From positions 1-64,000 of the forward strand of contig CANRBC010000010.1 in assembly GCA_947628755.1 (NCBI GenBank): 64,000 nt of DNA. Reading direction: 5' to 3'. Shown here piece by piece: positions 35,868 through 43,391 of this stretch; the first letter of the stretch is position 1; the number at the start of each line of letters is the position of its first letter. Made by a program: the position numbers and the translations under genes. The stretch comes from an uncultured Clostridia bacterium. Lineage in GTDB: Bacteria; Bacillota; Clostridia; Lachnospirales; CAG-274. The notes beneath the pieces were generated by a model, which did no database searches, was not told the origin of the DNA, and was given only the letters and a program-made list of their open reading frames with translations.

Positions 35868-37841
35868 ATGAACGTATTAAAAATAGGAGCAATAAATGGT
35901 GTTACAGACAGACTACAACTATGTAATAAAGATAATTTAGAGGGGGTTGAATATCTTAAGAATGATTATTTAGACACAAATTCGTATTTTTGGAATGAAC
36001 AATTAAAGGAATCTAAAATTAATAACTGTATTAGTTTTATAACACAGAGTACCATACAATTACCCACAGAAATATTATGGGTCTTGAATAACAACGAGCA
36101 ATTTATATTAAAATTGAGAAAAGCTAAAGATGCTATAAAAAACCCTTTTTTTTCATCTCAAGAACTATTTGCCTGTTTAGAAACTTTGCAGATTGCTTGT
36201 GAATTAATATATTATGCTGACACTGTTCCCTTTAAATTAAATGTAGCATCTGGATTTATGCAAAGCAATGAATCTGCAAAAGAAATGCTTGAAGGCTGTT
36301 TGCATTATTATTGTAATCCATATTTATCATTTATAATCAATTGTGTTATGCCTTTAATCAGCAATTATTTTCCAGATATTATACTTTTAGAAGGTAAACC
36401 TAATATTGCTACTTTTGCGATAGCAGTTTTAGCAAGAAAAATCTTTCCAGATTTAAAGATTGGAATATATGGACATTCTTCGGAGTATTATTCATTAAAT
36501 AAAATTATTCATCTTCTTCTTAAGAACAGGTATTTATTTAGTGTTTTTGACTTTATAATTAAAGATTATGATACAGATACAATTATAAAATTGTGTGACA
36601 CATTAGAGTCTGGTGGAGAATTGCAAAATATCCCTAATTTAATATATACACCAGATAGAGGGAAAACCATTTACCAGAATTCATCAGAATGTACAAAAAA
36701 TACTGAATTACAAATAAGTAGTTCCTATAAACCTATAGATATAAAACTATTTCCTAATAACCATTGTTTTTGGAACAAGTGTTCATTTTGTGGAATTAAT
36801 AGTAAATATATAACATCCGAAGATCACAAATCATGGGACTTGAACAAGGCATTTCAAATTTTGGAGCATTTAAATCTACAAGGTATAAAAAAAATATGGC
36901 TTATTGACGAAGCAATACCAACAGACATTTTGAATTCTATCGCTCAAAAAATTAATGAAAAAAATTGGCATTTTGAATGGCATGTACGAACCAGAATAGA
37001 TAAAAAACTTTTAAAAAGTAATGTTTGTGAGAACCTTGCTAATTCTGGATTAAAACACATATTATTAGGTCTAGAATCTGCTTCCGACAGAATTCTTAAA
37101 CTGATGAACAAAACAAAAGATGATGATTATATTGAAACAGCGGAACTAATTGTAAAAAAGTTTACAGAAAACAATATATCGGTCCATTTCCCTGCTATAA
37201 TAGGTTTTCCTACTGAAACTGATGACGAGCGGGATCAAACAATAAATTTTTTAAAATATTTGAGAGATACCTATTCTCTATTTACATATAACGTAAACAT
37301 TTTAGAACTTGATGTCAGTAGTGATCTCTATAAAAATTTTGAAAAATATGATATTTGCAATTTATTTTATCCATGTACTCCATCATCGTTTATAGGTAAT
37401 TCTATACAATGGGGAAATGACATATCCGTTTTAAAAGAGATACAAAAGGAAGCTCTCTATTATTTGTTTCCATGGTATCCTAATAGTTCACTATTAAAAA
37501 TAGACTTTTTTTACAAGTATTTGGAATATACAAGAATGCCTTTGAATAATAAAAACTGGGATAAAATGCATACGTTTAGAACAATTACTATAAACTCTGA
37601 TAAAATATGTATTAATGATTATTGTGATATGCTAAAATTAAAAAACGGTAAATATGCATTAATAAATCATAACACTTATCAATTTGTTATAGGTGGAGAA
37701 ATATTAAATCAAATTTTCAACTATAAAAAATGGATACTGTGTAAAGACATCATTTATAAATTCCCTGAAAGATTAAGGAAAAATGTCCTAGATTTATTAC
37801 AATGCTTATTAAATTATCAAATAATAAAGATAAGGAGGTAA
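35868..37841 (+). CDS. radical SAM enzyme, putative peptide-modifying
   Basis: The 657-residue protein has an N-terminal region (about 1-290) with a Rossmann/B12-binding-like stretch (DIILLEGKPNIATFAIAVLA, IGIYGHSSEYY) lacking a DxHxxG motif. A radical SAM core follows with cluster cysteines C300-x4-C305-x2-C308 (CFWNKCSFC), an unusual spacing against the classic Cx3Cx2C. Typical core elements come after (GLKHILLGLESASDRILKLM; HFPAIIGFPTETDDER). The C-terminal part (about 500-657) is unassigned and could bind a peptide. The Gly-rich peptide gene starts 7 nt downstream with its ribosome site inside this gene's end, so a RiPP-maturase role is inferred. Low GC suggests transfer. Confidence 0.85.
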   Translation: MNVLKIGAINGVTDRLQLCNKDNLEGVEYLKNDYLDTNSYFWNEQLKESKINNCISFITQSTIQLPTEILWVLNNNEQFILKLRKAKDAIKNPFFSSQELFACLETLQIACELIYYADTVPFKLNVASGFMQSNESAKEMLEGCLHYYCNPYLSFIINCVMPLISNYFPDIILLEGKPNIATFAIAVLARKIFPDLKIGIYGHSSEYYSLNKIIHLLLKNRYLFSVFDFIIKDYDTDTIIKLCDTLESGGELQNIPNLIYTPDRGKTIYQNSSECTKNTELQISSSYKPIDIKLFPNNHCFWNKCSFCGINSKYITSEDHKSWDLNKAFQILEHLNLQGIKKIWLIDEAIPTDILNSIAQKINEKNWHFEWHVRTRIDKKLLKSNVCENLANSGLKHILLGLESASDRILKLMNKTKDDDYIETAELIVKKFTENNISVHFPAIIGFPTETDDERDQTINFLKYLRDTYSLFTYNVNILELDVSSDLYKNFEKYDICNLFYPCTPSSFIGNSIQWGNDISVLKEIQKEALYYLFPWYPNSSLLKIDFFYKYLEYTRMPLNNKNWDKMHTFRTITINSDKICINDYCDMLKLKNGKYALINHNTYQFVIGGEILNQIFNYKKWILCKDIIYKFPERLRKNVLDLLQCLLNYQIIKIRR

Positions 37842-37847
37842 ATTATT

Positions 37848-38030
37848 ATGTATAAGGAGTTTATTTCATTTAAGAACTCAACAGAGTTTACCACTAAGGA
37901 CAATACAAACGCTACTGCAACAGCAAGTTATTTGTATAGTTCTTTGTCAGGTGGCGGCGGTAACGGAGGTGGCGGAGCAACCGGTGGGGGTGACAATAGT
38001 GGCACAAATGGTGGGGGCAAAACCAAATGA
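37848..38030 (+). CDS. 60-residue Gly-rich peptide, putative RiPP precursor
   Basis: The peptide has a charged/polar leader-like half (MYKEFISFKNSTEFTTKD..., 1-34) and a C-terminal core-like half made almost only of Gly, Asn, Thr, Ser and Ala (GGGGNGGGGATGGGDNSG, then TNGGGKTK). It has no Cys, no signal peptide and no double-Gly export motif of the usual kind. AGGAGG overlaps the end of the radical SAM gene, so the two are coupled. Short size, low-complexity core and adjacency to a radical SAM enzyme are the marks of a RiPP precursor. The modification and product are unknown. Confidence 0.75.
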   Translation: MYKEFISFKNSTEFTTKDNTNATATASYLYSSLSGGGGNGGGGATGGGDNSGTNGGGKTK

Positions 38031-38072
38031 CCAACCATAAACATAACATATTAAATATTTAATATCTATTTG

Positions 38073-38107
38073 TTTAGGGAATGGATTTTAAATATCCATT
38101 CCCTAAA
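38073..38107. terminator. bidirectional terminator of the cassette
   Basis: TTTAGGGAATGGAT, a 7-nt loop, then ATCCATTCCCTAAA: a perfect 14-bp stem between the convergent peptide and pentapeptide-repeat genes. Confidence 0.85.
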
Positions 38108-38116
38108 TTAGAAAGA

Positions 38117-39586
38117 TTAATTTATATAATATTCTACAGATTTAATTACAGTCTTAGTTTTTTTTTGAAATTTTATAGGGCCTATTGAATAATCAAGTTT
38201 TTTGCAAACTTTTTCTTCAAATACCTTAGGGTTTCTTTCTCTGAGAACAGTTAATAAATTTTCGTTATCCCACTCATTATGTTTGTTGGATGCTTTTTCA
38301 TGTCTGCTGTTTTCTATATCTTTAATAGCCTTAACACCACCAAATGAATAGTAAAATATCTGACATATTGTGAGAATATCATGTAGCTTACCAAAAATTG
38401 TTATAAATAATTCATAAGGGGAATGATGAGAAATTTCAATCTTTGAAGTTATATCTGGATTTATATTTCTTATGACTTTTTCTGTATCAATTACTATAGG
38501 TGTTAAGTTTTCAGGTTCATTACATTTTATATTTGTTGTCAGTTCAATAGTTGCACAGGGATATTCATTTGAATTATTCAATAATATATTTTTTATTTCA
38601 TCTATATAATTTATATATCCTTTTTTAACATTATATGGAACTTTATCTGGTTGTATCTCACTTTTAATTATATTATAGATTTTATGTAATTCTTTTTTAT
38701 TGAACAGACCCACATTTGCAATAAATTGGCATATATTATATAAGGAATCAAAATCCTCTTGTTTTATGGAATAATCAATTGCCTTAGGCAGCAGATAACT
38801 AATTTTTTCTGTTTGCTTATTTATTAGATAAATATTTAACACAGAAAAATATTGTCTTGTCTCCATATAATAAGGTATAAGCTTAAATATTAATTCTTTT
38901 GCTGTTACAAAATCCACTTCTTTTTTATTTCCAAGAGAAAACTTAACTGAACCTACATTTTTTTCAAAAATATTAGATAAACCAATATTGGTAACTAAGT
39001 CCAATATAGGGAAAATTATATTATCAAATTTTACATCATCATGAAATCTACAGTAACGTATTCCTATATTTCTGAGATCCATGTTAGTGAACTTAGTATT
39101 TTTTATTATAGCACGTTCAAATGAAGAATCTTTAATGTCACATGCATTGAATGTGCTGTTTTCCAAATATATATCTCTAAAGGAAACTCCTTCAAATCTT
39201 ATTTTTTTAAAATTTACATTTATAAACTGACTAAAATTAAACCCCGTATTTTCTATCAAGAATTTTTCTTTTCGTTCAAAATCACATCCAGAAAAATTAC
39301 AGTAATTAAAATTGGCGCCACTAAAAAAACAATCATAAAATTTACAAACATTAAAAATTGAAAAAGCTCCATTACTTGCTTTAAATCTAGAAAAATTAAA
39401 TCTACAATTATTATATCTTGGCTTTTCTATTAAACTACCTGGAAATTCACTTCCAAAATCTCTGTTATCAGCATCTTTTGGCGGAATATGGGCATATTCT
39501 TCTGATTTTACAGAAAACTCTCTAAACATTTGGACTGCTTCAACAAAAGCTAAATTGTTATCTTCTTTCTTTACAATTTTATCCAT
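38117..39586 (-). CDS. pentapeptide-repeat protein with C-terminal domain
   Basis: The 489-residue protein has pentapeptide repeats of the A(N/D)LxX type at about 55-190 (CRFNFSRF..., FSGANFNYCNFSGCDFE, DIKDSSFERAIIKNTKFTN), which should form a right-handed beta-helix. An unrecognised helical region of about 300 residues follows. It has no signal peptide. Pentapeptide proteins such as McbG and Qnr protect DNA gyrase by mimicking DNA. Here it is convergent with the radical SAM/peptide genes and shares their 22-bp promoter element, so self-protection is a plausible but unproven role. A regulatory or defence role is the alternative. Confidence 0.82.
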   Translation of the reverse strand: MDKIVKKEDNNLAFVEAVQMFREFSVKSEEYAHIPPKDADNRDFGSEFPGSLIEKPRYNNCRFNFSRFKASNGAFSIFNVCKFYDCFFSGANFNYCNFSGCDFERKEKFLIENTGFNFSQFINVNFKKIRFEGVSFRDIYLENSTFNACDIKDSSFERAIIKNTKFTNMDLRNIGIRYCRFHDDVKFDNIIFPILDLVTNIGLSNIFEKNVGSVKFSLGNKKEVDFVTAKELIFKLIPYYMETRQYFSVLNIYLINKQTEKISYLLPKAIDYSIKQEDFDSLYNICQFIANVGLFNKKELHKIYNIIKSEIQPDKVPYNVKKGYINYIDEIKNILLNNSNEYPCATIELTTNIKCNEPENLTPIVIDTEKVIRNINPDITSKIEISHHSPYELFITIFGKLHDILTICQIFYYSFGGVKAIKDIENSRHEKASNKHNEWDNENLLTVLRERNPKVFEEKVCKKLDYSIGPIKFQKKTKTVIKSVEYYIN

Positions 39587-39611
39587 AATATATTCTCCCT
39601 GTAAAAATATT

Positions 39612-39633
39612 ATAATAAATAGTTATCCTTTAT
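39612..39633 (-). promoter_or_regulatory. 22-bp promoter-proximal element, copy 2
   Basis: An exact inverted copy of 35818-35839. It lies 3 nt past the -10 box of the pentapeptide-gene promoter and 25 nt before its start, so it covers the transcription start and 5' leader. Confidence 0.72.
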
Positions 39634-39636
39634 CCC

Positions 39637-39665
39637 ATTATATTACAAATCTTTACAATAATCAA
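39637..39665 (-). promoter_or_regulatory. promoter of the pentapeptide-repeat gene
   Basis: On the minus strand, TTGATT (39665-39660), 17 nt and TATAAT (39642-39637) are seen. Confidence 0.75.
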
Positions 39666-39687
39666 GTCCTTATTACAATTTAAATAC

Positions 39688-40255
39688 TTAGAGTTGATTA
39701 ACAATAATATCAAATTCACTGTCGGGGAGGTCATATCCGCTCAATATACCGCCGCTGTTTATATCCTTTACTCTTATCAGATAATTATTTCCCGATTCCT
39801 CAATATGCGTCATGGTGTTGTAGCCTTCATATCCCCTGTCCAATATATAGATAGCCTTGCATGGTAAATCAAGCCTGTCTACCATTGTATTTAAGGCTTT
39901 TCTTTCATTGCTTTTTCTTCTTGTCTGTATACATACATCAACTATGTTTTGTTCAAAAGATCGTAGACAGCGTTTAGATGTATTATGTTGTAGGCTTTTA
40001 AGGTTTTTTATTGTAAAATTAACGTTCCTTGTTATTGGGATTGGCTGCATAGTTAAGGTAAGCGCCGTCAACAGCCAGCAGTCTATTGTTTTTGTAGGTT
40101 TTTGCAAAAGAAAGCTTTTTATTAAATTTCTTAATCAGGTGTTCAAAGGCATAAAGCTGTATTTTACTGCGCTGCTGAATAAAAGCAGATTTTGAGGGAG
40201 AAAAGTCAAGCTTTCTGTTTCTGACAAAATCCCTGCCGGGATTTTTAACAAACAA
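39688..40255 (-). mobile_element. IS4-family transposase remnant
   Basis: Two frames carry parts of an IS4-type transposase. The first has FVKNPGRDFVRNRKLDF joined to SAFIQQRSKIQLYAFEHLIKKF, then LLAVDGAYLNYAANPNN with the first catalytic Asp. The second has LDRGYEGYNTMTHIEESGN and YLIRVKD with the second catalytic Asp region. There is an internal deletion after RKLDF, a frameshift near 40020-40100 and truncation of the C-terminus (the expected final catalytic Glu region is missing). No terminal inverted repeats could be assigned. It marks the right edge of the AT-rich island. Confidence 0.82.
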
Positions 40256-40509
40256 ATATACATTTTTCCATTAAATTAATTTTTTTAATTACTTTTAAGT
40301 TTTACTGAGTAGTTTAGCATTTGCAAAGCCTCCTAAAAAATAAAGTCATTTAATCGGCTTTGCCGCAAATTTTTATAGATTTGCCAATAGTTTAAAAAAA
40401 TTAATTGATTTTTTCAATAGTAACAACGATTTCTAATCTCCCCATCATCGATATTCCACAGTATCATAATAAAAATTCTTTTTCTTTTCGGCACATATTT
40501 ATTTTAAAC

Positions 40510-40538
40510 TTGTTATTATCCCGCGATTATAGTATAAT
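40510..40538 (+). promoter_or_regulatory. promoter of the yacP/rae1-sigH operon
   Basis: TTGTTA (40510-40515), 17 nt, TATAAT (40533-40538), 31 nt before the start. The 254 bases before it, back to the transposase remnant, hold nothing recognisable. Confidence 0.75.
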
Positions 40539-40569
40539 TGACTTAATAATGGTTTGGGAGAAGCAGAAT

Positions 40570-41085
40570 ATGAGTACCGAATATTTACTTGTGGACGGAT
40601 ACAATATAATATTTGCCTGGGAGGAGCTGAGAAGGCTTGCCGAGGAGAGCATAGATGCCGCAAGGGACAGGCTCATAAACATTATGTGCAACTACCAGGG
40701 CGTAAGGAAAATGGAGCTTATACTTGTGTTTGACGCCTATAAGGTAGCGGGCGGAACAGGCAGCGTTACAAAGGAAGGCAATATATACGTGGTATATACC
40801 AAGGAGGCGGAAACTGCCGACCAATATATAGAAAAGACAAGCCATGAGCTTTCCAGAAACAACAAGGTATCCGTTGCTACATCGGACGGTCTGGAGCAGG
40901 TAATAATATTGTCTCAAGGCTCTCTGAGAATGTCTGCAAGGGATTTGTATACCGACGTTCACTCGGTTACAAAGGATATAAGAGAAAGAATAGACGAAAT
41001 AAGACCTGTCAAGAACAATATGCTTATGGATAATCTGGACAAGGAGGCGGCGGACTTCCTTGAAAGGCTTAGAAGAAAGAAGTGA
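40570..41085 (+). CDS. NYN-domain ribonuclease, YacP/Rae1 family
   Basis: 171 residues from the ATG at 40570 (GGGAG upstream; the ORF opens earlier without a ribosome site). The NYN/PIN-like fold is shown by LLVDGYNIIFAWEEL with its acidic Asp near 8, LILVFDAYKV (Asp near 59), ETADQYIEK and VATSDGLEQ. B. subtilis Rae1 (YacP) is a ribosome-associated endonuclease that cuts mRNA in the A site. It is followed immediately by sigH; the same neighbourhood is found in many Firmicutes. Confidence 0.9.
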   Translation: MSTEYLLVDGYNIIFAWEELRRLAEESIDAARDRLINIMCNYQGVRKMELILVFDAYKVAGGTGSVTKEGNIYVVYTKEAETADQYIEKTSHELSRNNKVSVATSDGLEQVIILSQGSLRMSARDLYTDVHSVTKDIRERIDEIRPVKNNMLMDNLDKEAADFLERLRRKK

Positions 41086-41089
41086 TAAA

Positions 41090-41704
41090 ATGGCTGAATA
41101 TGAAAATATGTCCTACGAAGACCTTGTAATGCGTGTGCAGAAGCAAAACGACACTTTGGCTCTGGAATACCTTATAAACAACAAGGGCAGAAGCCTTATA
41201 AGGAAAAAGACAAGAGGCTACTTTATACTTGGCGCAGACAAAGAGGACGTTATACAGGAGGGAATGGTAGGCTTATACAAGGCAATAAGGGATTTCAATG
41301 CGGATAAGGAGGTCAGCTTCGTATCCTTTGCGGAGCTTTGCATAAACAGACAGATAATAAGCGCCATAAAGGCGGCAGGAAGACAGAAGCATTCGCCCCT
41401 TAATTCCTCCGTATCCATGGACAGACAGGTATCCGATGACGACGACGCCACATATCTGGACTATATAAGCCGCTCAGACATCAATCCCGAGGAGCTTGTA
41501 ATAGGCAAGGAAAGCCGAAAGGCTATGGAAAGAGCCATTGTGGATTCCCTCAGTAAAATGGAGCAGAGGGTACTGGCTCTCTATCTTAAGGGCAAAAGCT
41601 ATACCGAAATCGCCGTAATTATGGGCAAGGAGGAAAAGAGCATAGACAACGCCCTGCAAAGAATAAAGAAAAAGGTGGAAAAAATAGCCTACAGGAAGGG
41701 CTGA
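41090..41704 (+). CDS. sigH: RNA polymerase sigma-H factor
   Basis: 204 residues from the ATG at 41090, 4 nt after the nuclease stop. Region 2 (DKEDVIQEGMVGLYKAIRDF, about 50-70), the FAELCINRQIISAIK segment and region 4 (MEQRVLALYLKGKSYTEIAV, about 160-180) match sporulation sigma-H, which drives early stationary-phase and sporulation genes. Length and synteny agree. It supports a spore-forming or formerly spore-forming lineage. Confidence 0.93.
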   Translation: MAEYENMSYEDLVMRVQKQNDTLALEYLINNKGRSLIRKKTRGYFILGADKEDVIQEGMVGLYKAIRDFNADKEVSFVSFAELCINRQIISAIKAAGRQKHSPLNSSVSMDRQVSDDDDATYLDYISRSDINPEELVIGKESRKAMERAIVDSLSKMEQRVLALYLKGKSYTEIAVIMGKEEKSIDNALQRIKKKVEKIAYRKG

Positions 41705-41815
41705 GTATAGAATATTCAAAAATTTGAAATAGCAATATACACAAAATAATTATAACTTTTATCCTATATGTGTTATAATCCTAAGAATATATGCACAAAA
41801 AATCGTCTCAAAATT

Positions 41816-41863
41816 AAAAAATACGCAACAATATTTGTATGTTTTGCATAGTGTTGTGTTTTT
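41816..41863 (+). terminator. terminator downstream of sigH
   Basis: Imperfect stem between AAAAATACGCAACA and TGTTGTGTTTTT, about 110 nt past the sigH stop. Confidence 0.55.
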
Positions 41864-41908
41864 AAAAATGAAATTTTTAACAAAAAATACAAAATACACT
41901 CTTGTTTG

Positions 41909-41937
41909 TTGAATTTTTTTGTACACTATGATAAAAT
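41909..41937 (+). promoter_or_regulatory. promoter of a short transcription unit
   Basis: TTGAAT (41909-41914), 17 nt, TAAAAT (41932-41937). It leads into an apparent short RNA ended by a terminator at about 42015. Confidence 0.65.
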
Positions 41938-41943
41938 AATTTC

Positions 41944-42017
41944 AACGGGAAGTTAGTAAATCAGGGAGAAAAATAAGGTAAAAGAACTGTGCCGCTGTTT
42001 TTTCAGCGGCATTTTTC
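41944..42017 (+). ncRNA. candidate small RNA of about 74 nt
   Basis: A complete unit is visible: promoter at 41909-41937, about 45 nt of purine-rich sequence (CGGGAAGTTAG...CAGGGAGAAAAATAAGG), then a GCCGCTG-TTTTTT-CAGCGGC hairpin (41991-42010) followed by ATTTTTC. It has no ORF. The aminotransferase gene downstream has its own promoter at 42029-42057, so this is unlikely to be only a leader. It contains GGGAG, which could be an antisense-to-ribosome-site motif. No known family is recognised. Confidence 0.5.
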
Positions 42018-42028
42018 TTTGCTCGGCG

Positions 42029-42057
42029 TTGCATTTAGCTAACAAATGTCTTATAAT
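42029..42057 (+). promoter_or_regulatory. promoter of the aminotransferase gene
   Basis: TTGCAT (42029-42034), 17 nt, TATAAT (42052-42057), 27 nt before the ATG. Confidence 0.75.
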
Positions 42058-42084
42058 TAAAATAAAAACAAGGAGGAATGTAAT

Positions 42085-43269
42085 ATGGTATCAGAAAAAA
42101 TGGCGCAGCTTGTTGCAGGCAGCTCTATTATAAGAGCTATGTTCCAGGACGGAAAAATAATGGCGGAAAAATACGGCAAGGAAAACGTATATGACTTTTC
42201 TCTCGGCAATCCTTCCATAGTGCCGCCGCCAAGCGTAAAGGCGGCTATTGTGGATATAGCCGAAAACGAGCCTGAAATGGAGCTTCACGGCTATATGAGC
42301 AACGAAGGCTACGACGACGTAAGGCAGACCATAGCCGAATATACCAACAAAACTCATGGCACAAATCTTTCTGCCAAAAATATAATTATGACAGTAGGCG
42401 CTGCAGGCGGGCTTAACGTGGCGCTTAAGTCATTGCTCAATCCGGGTGAGGAGGTAGTGGTCGTAGCTCCGTATTTTGGCGAGTACGATAATTATATTTC
42501 AAACTTTGACGGCGTAAAGGTAGTCATAAGTCCCGATTACGAAAGATTTTCAATTAATTTTGAGGAGCTGGAGTCAAAGATAACGCCAAAAACCAAATTT
42601 ATGATAATAAACAGTCCCAACAATCCCACAGGCGCTGTTTACTCCGAGGACGATATTAAGAAATTGGCAGATATTCTCAATAAAAAGCAGGCGGAATACA
42701 ACACCGAGATATTCCTTTTCAGCGACGAGCCTTACAGAGAAATAGCCTTTAAGGGCGTTAAGGTACCCTATATCACCAATTATTACAAAAATGCCATAGT
42801 AGGCTATTCCTACTCAAAGAGCCTTTCACTTCCGGGTGAAAGAATAGGCTATCTTGTAGTACCAAGCGAGCTTGACGATTTTGAGGATACCATTGTGGCA
42901 ATGAGCGTTGCCACAAGAATAATGGGATTTGTAAACGCTCCAAGCCTTATGCAGAAGGTAGTCGCAAGATGTATAGGTCAGACATCAGATTTAAAGGTTT
43001 ATGAAGAAAATAAGGATATACTCTACAACGCCTTAAGGGAATACGGCTACGAGTGCGTAGAGCCGGGCGGTACATTCTATATGTTTCCCAAGTGCCCTAT
43101 TCCCGACGATAAGGAATTCTGTGCCAAGGCAAAGGATTTCAGACTTGTAATCGTACCCGGTTCGGGATTCAGCTGCCCAGGTTATTTCAGAATAGCATTC
43201 TGCGTGGATAAGTCCACTGTGCTTAACTCTCTGGATAGCTTTAAAAAGCTAATAGATTTCTATAAATAA
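42085..43269 (+). CDS. PLP-dependent aminotransferase, class I (AspC-like)
   Basis: The 394-residue cytoplasmic protein is a fold-type I aminotransferase. The PLP Lys lies in SYSKSLSLPGERIGY (near 244), with INSPNNPTGAVYSED (Asn near 176), FLFSDEPYREI (Asp near 213), and a C-terminal YFRIAFCVD with the carboxylate-binding Arg (near 373). Family members transfer amino groups between amino acids and 2-oxo acids; Asp/aromatic specificity is likely but not decidable. AAGGAGGAATG precedes the start. It is monocistronic, ending before the hairpin at 43319. Confidence 0.9.
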   Translation: MVSEKMAQLVAGSSIIRAMFQDGKIMAEKYGKENVYDFSLGNPSIVPPPSVKAAIVDIAENEPEMELHGYMSNEGYDDVRQTIAEYTNKTHGTNLSAKNIIMTVGAAGGLNVALKSLLNPGEEVVVVAPYFGEYDNYISNFDGVKVVISPDYERFSINFEELESKITPKTKFMIINSPNNPTGAVYSEDDIKKLADILNKKQAEYNTEIFLFSDEPYREIAFKGVKVPYITNYYKNAIVGYSYSKSLSLPGERIGYLVVPSELDDFEDTIVAMSVATRIMGFVNAPSLMQKVVARCIGQTSDLKVYEENKDILYNALREYGYECVEPGGTFYMFPKCPIPDDKEFCAKAKDFRLVIVPGSGFSCPGYFRIAFCVDKSTVLNSLDSFKKLIDFYK

Positions 43270-43318
43270 CAAAAGGGTCTTATAACTCACCCACAAAAAT
43301 TTAGTCTTAAATCAAATA

Positions 43319-43367
43319 GAGCTGTCGCATTATGACCTTATGCTTACAAGTCATAACGCGACAGCTC
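43319..43367. repeat. dispersed operon-end hairpin, copy 2
   Basis: GAGCTGTCGCATTATGAC and GTCATAACGCGACAGCTC form a perfect or near-perfect stem. It lies between the convergent aminotransferase and rfbC genes and is followed by T-rich sequence, consistent with a bidirectional terminator. Confidence 0.78.
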
Positions 43368-43391
43368 TTTGCGTTTTTTTATTTACCCAAA

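Noticed and set aside
35818..39633. Calling the radical SAM cassette a transposon
   Set aside because: The 22-bp inverted copies sit at transcription starts, no transposase lies inside and no target duplication is visible, so an operator is preferred.
25119..40400. CRISPR array or integrative element with integrase
   Set aside because: No regular direct repeats with spacers, no cas genes, no integrase and no attachment-site duplication were found in the island.
41940..42084. T-box or other amino-acid riboswitch before the aminotransferase gene
   Set aside because: No T-box AGGGTGGNACCGCG motif or antiterminator is seen, and the gene has its own promoter after the hairpin.
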